DNA from: Planctomycetota bacterium
GTDB lineage: Bacteria; Planctomycetota; Planctomycetia; Planctomycetales; Planctomycetaceae
Direction of reading: 5' to 3'
DNA length: 64,000 nucleotides
Assembly: GCA_022600195.1 (NCBI GenBank)
Contig: JAHZKX010000033.1
Coordinates: 80,009-144,008, forward strand
Shown: one piece after another, positions 27,851 to 36,585 of the stretch
How positions within the stretch are numbered: position 1 is the first letter of the stretch
Layout: each line of letters starts with the position of its first letter
The notes under the pieces: model-generated
Databases searched by the model: none
Told to the model about the DNA's origin: nothing
What the model saw: only the letters and a program-made list of their open reading frames with translations
Translations under genes and position numbers: made by a program

Positions 27851-29353
27851 ATGTCTTATCGAATTATTCTGACGATGGGCTTCAGTTTTATTGCCGCCTT
27901 GATTCTGCCCAATGCGGTTTGGGCGCAATCGCGGAGTTTGCCGACAGAGCCGGTTGAGATCGGCACAACGCCGCAATTCGTCTTCGATGGTTATATCGTC
28001 GACAACCACTATGCTTTGAAGTACAAGCAGCAGGCGATGGAACGTGTGTTCCATGCGCCGAAAAAACACGCGAAGAATCCCCTGATTGCCGAGGAAGGGG
28101 GCTATGTTACGGTACGCCGCGATGCAGAGACCGGGCGATTTCTGATGTGGTATCAGACGCATACCCCCCGACTGAATGCAGAGGGAAAACATATCGGCTC
28201 AGAATATGCGATTGCGTATGCGGAGTCAGAAGACGGTTTGAGCTGGAACCGCCCCAAGCTGGGGCTCTTGAACTGGAAGGGGAACAAAGAGAACAACATT
28301 GTCTGGAAAGGGATTACGGGCAAACGTGCCAGCGGGCAGTGTATTATTGATGTACCGGAAGCGGACCGTAAAGGGTATCGCTACCTGATGTCCTATCACA
28401 CCGGGGGAGCCGGCAAGGGGATGAGTGGCATCCGGGTAGTTGGATCACAGGATGGGATTTACTGGGATAAATCCAGCGACTCGCTGCTGGTGGAACTGCA
28501 TAGCGATACGCTGAACAGCATTGTCTATGATCCTGTAGAGAAACAGTATGTCATGTATTGTCGGGCCAAACATATTTCTCGCACGTTTAAAGGTGATATT
28601 CTTGACACGGGTGCTTCGCGTCGTGTGGCCCGCATGACGGGGCTTTCCCTCTGGTCGGAGTGGACCAGTGAACCACAAACGATTCTGGTTCCTGACGAAC
28701 TGGACAGTACAAAACGGTTCCATTTTTTCTACGGCATGCCCGTTCGTTATCACGCCGGGATCTTCTGGGGTTCATTGTGGCCATTCAAAATGAATACCGA
28801 CGTCGTGACCGAACTGGCATTCAGCAGGGACGGGGTTCAGTTTGAAAGACTCAGTTCGCGGCCCCAACTGTTGGCACTGGGTGAAGAAGGCAGCTGGGAT
28901 GACGGGATGGTGTTTGGAAACAACTGGGTTGAAGTGGGTGATGAGTGGTGGTTTTATTACTCTGGATTTGACGGCCCACACGGTATTACTGAGCGTAAGC
29001 CGGGCCTTGGCGTGGCGACGATGAAAAAAGAGCGTTTGATTTCACTACGAGGGCCGCGTAATGGTGGCGTGGTGATCACGCGTAAGATCAAATGGCCGGG
29101 AGGCAAGCTGGTTTTGAATGCGAATGCCAAAGGGGGCGAATTAAAAGTCCGCCTGTCGGATGCAAAACGCAAAGTGCTGGATGGGTTTGATTACGATGAC
29201 TGTGTCGCCGTTAACTCAGACAGCCTGAATCATGAGGTCGTCTGGAACGAAAACTCTATCGAAAGTCTCAAAGGCCAAACGATCCGGCTGGAAATTTATC
29301 TGAAGGATGCGGATCTGTTTACGTTTCGCGCGGGTGATGTTGCTTCAAACTAA
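27851..29353 (+). CDS. Secreted glycosidase-like five-bladed propeller protein
   Basis: 500 residues from the ATG at 27851, which directly precedes a Sec signal peptide (MGFSFIAALILPNAVWA). The frame is open 69 bases further upstream, but those residues spoil the signal. The body has repeated propeller motifs (FLMWYQTH, AIAYAESEDGLSWNRPKLG, VVGSQDGIYWDKSSDS) like glycoside hydrolase family 32/43/117-type proteins of planctomycetes. About 100 residues at the C-terminus form a beta-sandwich. The catalytic acids cannot be assigned with confidence. It follows the giant cytochrome by 95 bp on the same strand, so both may act on the same polysaccharide-derived sugar. Confidence 0.75.
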   Translation: MSYRIILTMGFSFIAALILPNAVWAQSRSLPTEPVEIGTTPQFVFDGYIVDNHYALKYKQQAMERVFHAPKKHAKNPLIAEEGGYVTVRRDAETGRFLMWYQTHTPRLNAEGKHIGSEYAIAYAESEDGLSWNRPKLGLLNWKGNKENNIVWKGITGKRASGQCIIDVPEADRKGYRYLMSYHTGGAGKGMSGIRVVGSQDGIYWDKSSDSLLVELHSDTLNSIVYDPVEKQYVMYCRAKHISRTFKGDILDTGASRRVARMTGLSLWSEWTSEPQTILVPDELDSTKRFHFFYGMPVRYHAGIFWGSLWPFKMNTDVVTELAFSRDGVQFERLSSRPQLLALGEEGSWDDGMVFGNNWVEVGDEWWFYYSGFDGPHGITERKPGLGVATMKKERLISLRGPRNGGVVITRKIKWPGGKLVLNANAKGGELKVRLSDAKRKVLDGFDYDDCVAVNSDSLNHEVVWNENSIESLKGQTIRLEIYLKDADLFTFRAGDVASN

Positions 29354-29371
29354 AAAGGCTGTTTTTTTACT

Positions 29372-29398
29372 TCCACAAAAATCACGAAAGACACAAAA
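29372..29398 (+). repeat. CACGAAA-type dispersed repeat, copy A (degenerate)
   Basis: A TTCCACAAAAATCACGAAAG-like core with a following ACACAAAA gives three near-repeats of a 9-10 base unit. It lies in the 144-bp gap after the glycosidase-like gene. It is the most diverged of four copies in this window. Confidence 0.55.
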
Positions 29399-29497
29399 TA
29401 CAAGTACTTGCTAGGTCGTGCTGAATACATTTCATTCTCAAAACTGGTCGTAGTTTTGCACCAGAAAAATAGTTGTCATTCCAAAGGAAGCTATCTT

Positions 29498-30643
29498 ATG
29501 AGATTCACCAATATCGTTTGCCTGTTTGATTCTACTTTAGTGTTTTTGCTGACTGTCGTTCTGGGGGTTGGTGTGTTGGCGGAGGTGGGGTCTGCCAAAG
29601 AGCCGTCGCAGGGTGATGCCCGGAAGATTTCGTTGGGCGGTGGTGTGGATCTCGAAATCGTTTTTATTCCCCCCGGGGAATTCAAAATGGGTAGCACGTC
29701 CGCTGAAAAGGAATGGGCGGTGAGTGAAGAAGGGGGTGCGCGGTTCTCTTCAGGTGGTGGTTATCGTGAGGCTTACGAGGGTGAGCCGCGGCTGATGCGC
29801 GTGAAAAACAGTTTTTGGATGGGGCGCACCGAAGTGACGGTGAAACAGTTCCGGAAGTTTGTGAACGAAACAGGATATGTTACCGATGCGGAGAAACCGG
29901 GTGGATCAGCACACTGTTTCAATCCCGAATGGAAACCCAGACTTGGCATGGGTGGGCCGCCGCATCCCTGGGTTCCGATGCCTGATAAAAGCTGGCGCGA
30001 TCCCAATCATGGTGTGAAAGAACAGGACAACTTCCCCGTCGTCGCTGTGAGCTATAACGATATGAAGGCGTTTTGTGCCTGGCTGACGAAAAAAGAACGC
30101 GCTGCAGGAACGCTTCCGGAAGGTTTGATTTATCGTCTGCCTACCGAAGCGGAGTGGGCGTATGCCTGTCGTGGCGGTCGAAGTGACAGCAGTTATTTCT
30201 GGTGGGGAAATAGTCTCAACGATGCCAAAGGCCGGCTGAATATTTCGGCTATCGATTTTCTGCCGAACGCCGATTATGTCTGGCCGGGAGCCAAACTGAT
30301 CTGGAGTGATGGTTATCCGATGGTTTCGCCCGTTGATCATTATGGAGAACGCGGGCGGAACGGCTTTGGGCTGGCGGACATGTGCGGCGGCGTGTGGGAG
30401 TTTACGCTCGACCATTTTGATCCCAAGGGGGGGCACGAAGAGGTCTATTATGCCGATGCCAAACAACAGACTGTGTGGCGCCCGGTCTGTCGGGGCGGCA
30501 ATTTTTATGACGTGCCCGGCAATGCACGCTGTGCCGTCCGGCTCGGTATTAGTAGCGTGACCTATTCCGATACCCGTGATGGCTTTCGGGTTTGTCTGGG
30601 CGTGGTGCGGGATTCGAAATCAGTGCCAGTTCCGAGTAACTGA
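29498..30643 (+). CDS. FGE/SUMF1-like secreted protein without the cysteine pair
   Basis: 381 residues. The ATG at 29498 has AAGGAAG 7 bases upstream, and a Sec signal peptide follows. The formylglycine-generating-enzyme fold is clear from PPGEFKMGS near residue 63, MGRTEVTVKQFRKFVNETG, LPTEAEWAYACRGG, NGFGLADMCGGVWEF and RGGNFYDVPGNARCAVR. True FGE has two active-site cysteines close together in the RGGS segment. Only one cysteine is in that place here, so it probably does not activate sulfatases. Such family members act in many other roles, including binding. It is the third plus-strand gene in a row after the giant cytochrome and the glycosidase-like protein. Confidence 0.8.
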   Translation: MRFTNIVCLFDSTLVFLLTVVLGVGVLAEVGSAKEPSQGDARKISLGGGVDLEIVFIPPGEFKMGSTSAEKEWAVSEEGGARFSSGGGYREAYEGEPRLMRVKNSFWMGRTEVTVKQFRKFVNETGYVTDAEKPGGSAHCFNPEWKPRLGMGGPPHPWVPMPDKSWRDPNHGVKEQDNFPVVAVSYNDMKAFCAWLTKKERAAGTLPEGLIYRLPTEAEWAYACRGGRSDSSYFWWGNSLNDAKGRLNISAIDFLPNADYVWPGAKLIWSDGYPMVSPVDHYGERGRNGFGLADMCGGVWEFTLDHFDPKGGHEEVYYADAKQQTVWRPVCRGGNFYDVPGNARCAVRLGISSVTYSDTRDGFRVCLGVVRDSKSVPVPSN

Positions 30644-30674
30644 TAAAGGGGACAGGGACAGAAAAGTCTGATCT

Positions 30675-31145
30675 TTAAACGCTGTCAGCAGGTTCATCGT
30701 TCGGGCTCTCGCTGTCAAACTCTCTGATGATTTTCCACAATTCATCGCACAAGGCAACAATGAGACCATCATCCAAGTCGTCTAGATGTCCATCCATGGT
30801 AACGCCGCGGACGCGCAGCCAGAGCCCTTTATCGAATCTATTCTTTCGCAATTCGGCGATGCCTTTGCGATCATATTCAAAGGACGATCGGTCTCCACTA
30901 TCATGTGCGACGAGCGTCAAACGTAATTTTTCGGCATCGATTTCGAACAGAGCCCTTGGCGGCGGCTCGGGTTTGGTTATGGCGCGCACAATAGCTGCAC
31001 CTAAGGCCCATAACGGAACCAAGATAATTGCAAATAGTTCAGTTGCAACTAACGTTGAGGGGATAGGAAAATAGGGCAAAGGCATTGGGACGGCGACCTT
31101 AACGCAATCATCCTCTCGTGTTACCGTAAATCCTCTTGCGTCCAT
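30675..31145 (-). CDS. Hypothetical membrane protein
   Basis: 156 residues. Hydrophobic stretch about 28-55 (PSTLVATELFAIILVPLWALGAAIV), probably one long or two short membrane segments, with a cytoplasmic or periplasmic C-terminal domain rich in acidic residues. The last 60 residues (LDDLDDGLIVALCDELWKIIREF) are helical and acidic. I do not recognise the family. It sits alone between two convergently or tandemly placed secreted-enzyme genes. Confidence 0.6.
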   Translation of the reverse strand: MDARGFTVTREDDCVKVAVPMPLPYFPIPSTLVATELFAIILVPLWALGAAIVRAITKPEPPPRALFEIDAEKLRLTLVAHDSGDRSSFEYDRKGIAELRKNRFDKGLWLRVRGVTMDGHLDDLDDGLIVALCDELWKIIREFDSESPNDEPADSV

Positions 31146-31227
31146 TTTAATTACTCGTTGAATAACAGAAAATTGAGCAAGCTCCTTAGATTCATATCTT
31201 AGAGATTTAAAAGCATTAAATGCATAA

Positions 31228-32679
31228 TTATTTAGATTTTGGCGGAAACAATTCTTTGATGGATTCGATGGTCTGTTCTGTGAGGACCTGACCTCCTTTG
31301 TGGCCGACGATGTTGCTTTCGATGACGGCGCTGTAGCTGCCTCCGAGGGTGGCTCGTTTGTTGGGTACGTAGCTGCCTGCGCCGCAGAGTTGAATCACGA
31401 ATGTCTGGAGGGCGGGGCTGCGTGCTTTCATTTGTGTTCCGAAGTCATTGAACAGTTCGAAATCGTTGGTGCCGATGGCGATATCTCCGAGGCGGAGGGT
31501 GTGTAATTCCATGCGATACGGTTTTGCTTTTCCGGATTTCTGTAATTCATAACGGTCGAGTACGGACTGCTTCCAGTTTTTGATCCAGACTTTGCTGGGA
31601 TCTTTGGCGTAACCGGTGACTTCTTTACTCACGCGGGCATAGTCTTCTTCTGTGACGATGCGTAACGGGAGTTCGATGGTTTTGACTTTGTGAATCAGAA
31701 CGGGGTCTGTGTGTTTTTCTTTACAGGCGCCTGCGTAGGCTTCTTCCCAGCCGACCACGATGCGGCGTGCGATTTCTTCCAGCAGGGTCAGTCCGCGCAG
31801 GGTTCGCATGCGTTCTTCCGATTTTTTGCGGTACATGGGACGAGGGACCTGATCGCCGGCGGCGCCCGCCCAACCCAGGACATGCAGATCTTTACCATAC
31901 TTCGCACGCAGGGCCTCACGCACAGGATGCCAGAAGTCGGCGTTCACTGCACTCCTGCCTTCCACGGCCTGCGCAGGACAGGCGACGTTGATGGCTGTAG
32001 CAATCAATTCCTGTTTGGCGTTCCAGAAGAACAGGACTTCGAGCCCGTGATCTTCGTAGCCTTCGATGCCTCGAAACTCTTTGGTATTGGTGGGGCCATA
32101 CATTCTGGCTAAGCCATTGGAATATAAGGCGCGGCGATTTTCTGCTACGACCGCATGGCCCATGCCCCAGCCCGCGCTGGCCGGCTGTTTTGTTTTCCAG
32201 GCTTTCACGATGGCGTCCGCGATGCGCTTTGATGCCAGTTCCACGAATTCTCGGGGCTGCATGATTCCCGTTGCAGGCAGAGTGTAGCGACCTTCTACCA
32301 TCGTGGGAGCCGTGTGGGTATGCGTGGCGTTGAGAATGATTTTTTTCACGTCGATTTCTGTCTGTTGTTCTTTGAGTAGTGCGCGGACTGCTTCCAGCAA
32401 ACCGCCGCGAATACAGACCACGTCACACGAAACGAAAACAGCATAGTCAACGGTTTTGTCTGCCTCTCGCGATTCTAAGACCAACACATTTGCGGTGACT
32501 TCACTTTCCACCTTGCGTGCAATACGCGTTCGCATTTGCCCGGTCAGAGATACGGGCATGTCGGGAGTGATGCTGACGCTGGCACCGCCGACGTAAAGAT
32601 CGGCGGCCTGACACGGTGGTGCTGCTAAGACTGCCAACAATAATGTGGCAACGGTGGTGAATATAATGCGTGAGTTCAT
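31228..32679 (-). CDS. Neutral/alkaline ceramidase-like secreted hydrolase
   Basis: 483 residues with a Sec signal peptide (LLLAVLAAPPCQA) and GGAG 10 bases before the ATG on the minus strand. The first part matches the neutral/alkaline non-lysosomal ceramidase fold: GGASVSITPDMPVSLTGQM, a VFVSCDVVCIRGG strand and the metal-binding segment ILNATHTHTAPTM. Known ceramidases are about 650-750 residues, with an extra C-terminal domain. This one is shorter, as in many planctomycete members annotated only as 'neutral/alkaline non-lysosomal ceramidase N-terminal domain'. Substrate unknown. It is divergent from the sodium symporter at 32961. Confidence 0.75.
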   Translation of the reverse strand: MNSRIIFTTVATLLLAVLAAPPCQAADLYVGGASVSITPDMPVSLTGQMRTRIARKVESEVTANVLVLESREADKTVDYAVFVSCDVVCIRGGLLEAVRALLKEQQTEIDVKKIILNATHTHTAPTMVEGRYTLPATGIMQPREFVELASKRIADAIVKAWKTKQPASAGWGMGHAVVAENRRALYSNGLARMYGPTNTKEFRGIEGYEDHGLEVLFFWNAKQELIATAINVACPAQAVEGRSAVNADFWHPVREALRAKYGKDLHVLGWAGAAGDQVPRPMYRKKSEERMRTLRGLTLLEEIARRIVVGWEEAYAGACKEKHTDPVLIHKVKTIELPLRIVTEEDYARVSKEVTGYAKDPSKVWIKNWKQSVLDRYELQKSGKAKPYRMELHTLRLGDIAIGTNDFELFNDFGTQMKARSPALQTFVIQLCGAGSYVPNKRATLGGSYSAVIESNIVGHKGGQVLTEQTIESIKELFPPKSK

Positions 32680-32960
32680 TCGCGATGATCTCCGGGTGGT
32701 CTGTGATTATGTTACGTGATCAGGAACATAAAAAATGAGCGTTGTTAAACGTCTTAGTTATGATCCCCTTCATTCATACACGCCGATGGAACAATTTTCT
32801 ACCACGAAAGTCACGAAAGACACGAAAAAATCTGGGACGTGACATGATTTCTCAAATCCCTGGGTAGGTTTTTATTTGATAACCCGCCATTATCGTACTT
32901 ATCTCTACTTGTGCATGATTCTCTGTTGAACAATCGTTCGAGATGGCCATACTGTGATGT
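32680..32960. other. Divergent intergenic region with repeat copy B
   Basis: About 281 bp between the ceramidase-like gene and the symporter. The only clear element is the CACGAAA repeat at 32795-32830. Small frames here read through the repeat and have no recognisable content. Confidence 0.5.
32795..32830 (+). repeat. CACGAAA-type dispersed repeat, copy B
   Basis: TTTTCTACCACGAAAGTCAC continues to GACACGAAAAAA: three near-identical ACGAAA units spaced about 9-10 bases. Similar elements lie at 29372, 36014 and 40947. Confidence 0.7.
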
Positions 32961-34433
32961 ATGATGATCGCCAGCTTTCTGTTTTTTCTGCTTTGCTTTC
33001 TGGGCATTGGAATTTATTCTGCGACGCAGAAGCAATCCAACACAGAAGATTATTTGCTTGCCGGTCGTTCGGTGAGTCCCTGGTTGACTGCACTGTCCGC
33101 TGTCTCATCGAACAACAGCGGTTTCATGTTCATCGGCATGATTGGTGCTACCTATCAGGCGGGTTTGTCTTCGATGTGGTTGATGGTGGGCTGGATCAGC
33201 GGCGATTATCTGGCCTGGCTGTTTCTTTTAAAACAGTTGCGGGAACGTAGCGAGCAACGGCAGGTTCTGAGTATTCCGACGTTTCTGGGTGCGCAGGTCG
33301 TTTCAAATCATCGGCCCACACCCGTTACAGAGGGGGATGTCAGTCGTGATCATTCCGCGTCGATTGATGAGCGGCCGCAAGTTGTTCTCCAGCGCGCTGT
33401 GGTTGTGCTGGCGGCCCTTGCCACGCTCCTTTTTCTGGGTACTTATGCTGCGGCCCAGTTGACGGCTGGCAGTAAAGCGCTGCATGTCCTGTTTGGCTGG
33501 AATGAATCTCTGGGTACCTTGATCGGTGCGGGGATTGTGCTGGCTTACTGTTTTGCCGGCGGGATTCGCGCCTCTATCTGGACCGATGCAGCACAGTCCA
33601 TCGTGATGCTGGTCTCCATGTTTTTATTGCTGGTTATTTCCATTCAAACCATCGGGGGGTTCGAGCTGTTATGGACAAAGCTGGAGGCCATTGATCCTGC
33701 ACTCGTCGACTGGGAGCCGAAAAATCTTCGTTTTGGTTTTGGATTGTATCTGGTTGGCTGGATTGTGGCGGGCCTGGGGGTGTTAGGACAACCACATATT
33801 ATGATTCGGGCCATGGTGATCGATTCTGCGGATAATATTTCGCGTGCACGCCGGATTTATTTCAGCTGGTATGTTGCCTTTGCTGTTGCCACGATATTAA
33901 CGGGTCTTTGCTGCCGCGTGTTATTGCCTGAAGCGCAGGGGGCAGATCCGGAAATGGCGCTGCCTTATCTGTCACAGCAACTGTTGCCCGATGTATTGGT
34001 TGGATTTATTCTGGCGGGTTTATTTGCGGCGACCGTCTCCACGGCTGATTCTCAAATTCTTTCCTGTTCCGCTGCCCTGACTCAGGATTTGTTTCCTCGC
34101 TGGCGTCACTCTTACAAACTCGCCAAGGTCGGAACCGTGATCATGACGCTGGTGATCATTGCGATTGTAATGGTTGGCCAGAATAGTGTGTTTGAGCTTG
34201 TGGTCCTCTCCTGGTCCGGGCTTGCCAGTTCACTCGGCCCCTTACTGGTTGTACGCGCTTTGGGGAAGAGGGTTTCCAGTCGCGTTGGTGTGGCGATGAT
34301 TCTCAGCGGCATGATTGCCGTTCTGATTTGGAGATATGGCCTGGGGCTTTCCAGTGCTCTTTATGAAGTTCTGCCGGGAATGGCTGCCGGTTTTCTGGTT
34401 TATGGGTTGAGTCGCATCAAAACAGAGCAGTGA
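32961..34433 (+). CDS. Sodium:solute symporter, PutP-like
   Basis: 490 residues with about 13 hydrophobic helices. Family features are NTEDYLLAGRSVSPWLTALSAVSSNNSGFMFIG near residues 28-60, GLPxL-like sodium-site helices and GFILAGLFAATVSTADSQILSCSAALTQD, the conserved TM8 segment of the SSS family. It most resembles the proline/sodium type. The substrate cannot be stated. Two ATGs are adjacent (32961 and 32964); neither has a good Shine-Dalgarno. The 3' end overlaps the convergent DUF1501 gene by 17 bp. Confidence 0.88.
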   Translation: MMIASFLFFLLCFLGIGIYSATQKQSNTEDYLLAGRSVSPWLTALSAVSSNNSGFMFIGMIGATYQAGLSSMWLMVGWISGDYLAWLFLLKQLRERSEQRQVLSIPTFLGAQVVSNHRPTPVTEGDVSRDHSASIDERPQVVLQRAVVVLAALATLLFLGTYAAAQLTAGSKALHVLFGWNESLGTLIGAGIVLAYCFAGGIRASIWTDAAQSIVMLVSMFLLLVISIQTIGGFELLWTKLEAIDPALVDWEPKNLRFGFGLYLVGWIVAGLGVLGQPHIMIRAMVIDSADNISRARRIYFSWYVAFAVATILTGLCCRVLLPEAQGADPEMALPYLSQQLLPDVLVGFILAGLFAATVSTADSQILSCSAALTQDLFPRWRHSYKLAKVGTVIMTLVIIAIVMVGQNSVFELVVLSWSGLASSLGPLLVVRALGKRVSSRVGVAMILSGMIAVLIWRYGLGLSSALYEVLPGMAAGFLVYGLSRIKTEQ

Positions 34434-35847
34434 CCGGTTTGCCTTGTGAGCTGGCGATTTCTCGGCCGGTGGGCATGGGGATGGTGGCTTCGGGTCGGTA
34501 GCCGAACGCGTGCAGGATGGTTGCTCCCAGGTCTTCCGGTCGGACGGGATCGTTTTTCACAAAAGCGGCGTGTTTGTCACTTTCGCCGTAGATTTGGCCG
34601 CCCTTGATGCCGCCTCCTGCGAGTACGGTGGAATAGCAGTTGGGCCAATGGTCACGGCCTGTGTTTTTGTTGATTTGTGGCGTGCGACCAAACTCGCCGG
34701 TGACGACGACCATGGTGTCATCGAGCAAGCCGCGGGTTGATAGATCTTCCAGCAAGGCGGAATAGGCGAGGTCAAAGGCGGGGCAGCAATAATCGCCGCG
34801 AATCATTTCCAGCCCGTTATTATAGCCGCCACAAACCGGTTTGTCGCTGCCATGATTATCCCACAGGTTAAACTGACAACCATCTTTGCCGTAGTAGGTC
34901 CAGAAGACATTCACCATTTGCACGTCGGCTTCAATCAGTCGTCTGGCGAGCAGAAAACTTTGGCCGTATTCATTGCGTCCATAACGGTCTCTCAGTTTGA
35001 CCGGCTCGCGCTCCAGGTCGAAGACGCGCCCCAGCCCTTCTGAAGAGAGCATGGAGAAGGCCCGCTCGTAATATTTCTCCATGCTCTGGGTGACATCCGA
35101 TTGCCAGCCTTTGTGCGAATCTGTTTTCAATTGGTCAAGCAATTGTCTGCGGTTCTGGAAGCGTGCGGCATCGACGCCATCGGGCAGGCTGAAGCCTTTG
35201 ACTGTGAATTGCTTTTCAGCCAATGAATCCCGCTTTTCGACATTCAGATAAAGGGGATCAAAAGCGCCCCCTAAAAAGCCTGCGGTTTGTCCTTTATAGA
35301 AATTGCTGCCGGTTGTGAAGGGGCGTGGTACGGTGACCCAGGGTGGGAGTTGCGAGGCGCTGCCTTGCAGGCTTTGCAGAATTGCGCCCATGCCGGGGTG
35401 ATCTGATCGCTGTGGGGGAAACGCTTTGAGTTTTTGTGTTTCCGGTCCGGAGTCGGCGAGCAGCATATATTTAATGCCGGTGGCATGTGAGGCTGAATTG
35501 TGATTCATCGAGCGGATGATGGAAAACTTATCCGCCTGTTTGGCAACTTCGGGTAACAGCTCGCCAATTTGAAAGCCGGGGGCAGAGGTCTGGATGGGCT
35601 GGAACGGGCCACGAATGGAATCGGGGGCCTCTGGTTTGAGGTCCCACATGTCGAGCTGACTTGGTCCACCACACAGGAAGATAAAAATGCAGCGTTTGGC
35701 GGTGGGCTTGTGGCTGGCCTTCGCGGCCTGGAGGAGTGACGGCTCTGGTAGCGATAATCCCATCGCTCCCAGACTACTCAGCCGCAACAGCTCTCGTCGA
35801 CTGAGCCGGGTGCGACGACGGGCGCTTGAAGTCAGCAGTGACAGCAT
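34417..35847 (-). CDS. DUF1501 Tat-exported protein
   Basis: 476 residues. The N-terminus carries a twin-arginine signal (LSRRELLRLSS) followed by a hydrophobic stretch. The body has the sulfatase/alkaline-phosphatase-like fold of DUF1501: CIFIFLCGGPSQLDMWDLKPEAP, SASHATGIKYML, FGRTPQI and a late GRDHWPNCYSTVLAGGG. DUF1501 genes are usually beside DUF1549/DUF1553 cytochromes in planctomycetes; here none is adjacent, unlike the pair at 44.5-48.5 kb. Function unknown, and a role in handling complex sugars is only a guess from genome context in the phylum. Confidence 0.88.
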   Translation of the reverse strand: MLSLLTSSARRRTRLSRRELLRLSSLGAMGLSLPEPSLLQAAKASHKPTAKRCIFIFLCGGPSQLDMWDLKPEAPDSIRGPFQPIQTSAPGFQIGELLPEVAKQADKFSIIRSMNHNSASHATGIKYMLLADSGPETQKLKAFPPQRSDHPGMGAILQSLQGSASQLPPWVTVPRPFTTGSNFYKGQTAGFLGGAFDPLYLNVEKRDSLAEKQFTVKGFSLPDGVDAARFQNRRQLLDQLKTDSHKGWQSDVTQSMEKYYERAFSMLSSEGLGRVFDLEREPVKLRDRYGRNEYGQSFLLARRLIEADVQMVNVFWTYYGKDGCQFNLWDNHGSDKPVCGGYNNGLEMIRGDYCCPAFDLAYSALLEDLSTRGLLDDTMVVVTGEFGRTPQINKNTGRDHWPNCYSTVLAGGGIKGGQIYGESDKHAAFVKNDPVRPEDLGATILHAFGYRPEATIPMPTGREIASSQGKPVTALF

Positions 35848-36585
35848 TGCCTGAGTGCCTCTCCAGAAAAACAGGAAAACCTGTTATACAACGTTACAGT
35901 TTCTGCTATCAGTCTAAACAATTCAGGGAAGAAGATTCAAGCCTTTATCGTGAAAACCAGAGGGACAGACTCGACCAGGGTCTTGATGTTGTGCGGGAGT
36001 GGTTCGTTGATGAGTTTTTTTCTACCACGAAAAGCACGAAAGACACGGAAAGTTCTGGTAGGTGATAGAATGAGTGCGCTAAGATGGTCCACCGATCCCG
36101 GAACTGCGGGAAATGATTTTTGGGGGAAGAGCAGATCGGTTCGGTGCAAGCCAACGGGGGCGAGACTGCGTACGCCGACGAATCCCCGTTTCAATTAGAC
36201 GATGTTTTTACTGCTTTCAAAAAGGGTACGGCCCGAGGGTTTGAAATTCGTTATCACCACAACGGATTTGATTGGACTGACTTGGTCTTCGGGGCGGCAA
36301 AAGCTAATCAAGTCGTCCGGTGCCAGCATCCGAATCAGGAAAAGTAGAGAGATAGAAATCCAGGATCCTGCTATCAGTGAGAGGCGTTGACCCGACAGCT
36401 ACTGTCTACCTGTTGCCGTTTGCCCCACTTTCTTAAATCTATTTTTTCCTGTGTGAATGCTCGATCTTAAATAGAATTTTTAATTTGCTTCAATGTGTTT
36501 CTTAGCAGTGGTTGACAAACTTATGCTAATCTGGTCATTGTATAATATAGTATATGTGTAAGTATTAGTACATGAACCATGTGAT
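35848..36585. other. 738-bp intergenic region upstream of the SIR2-GAF gene
   Basis: No gene is supported. It holds repeat copy C at 36014-36055, and short frames that translate the repeat (FSTTKSTKDTE) are artefacts. The last 80 bp are AT-rich with TTGACA at 36512 and TATAAT at 36541, but the gap of 23 bases is too long for a standard promoter. The region may mark the edge of an inserted segment. Confidence 0.5.
36014..36055 (+). repeat. CACGAAA-type dispersed repeat, copy C
   Basis: TTTTTTCTACCACGAAAAGC continues to CACGAAAGACACGGAAAGTT, followed by CTGGTAGGTGA. The 3' flank partly matches copies B and D, so the repeat unit is probably longer than the ACGAAA core. Confidence 0.7.

Noticed and set aside
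35826..36198. Short frames with STTKSTKDTE-type peptides
   Set aside because: They are translations of the CACGAAA repeat with no Shine-Dalgarno or conserved content.
36512..36546. TTGACA and TATAAT upstream of the SIR2-GAF gene as a promoter
   Set aside because: The 23-base gap is much longer than the usual 16-18, so it was not listed as a promoter.
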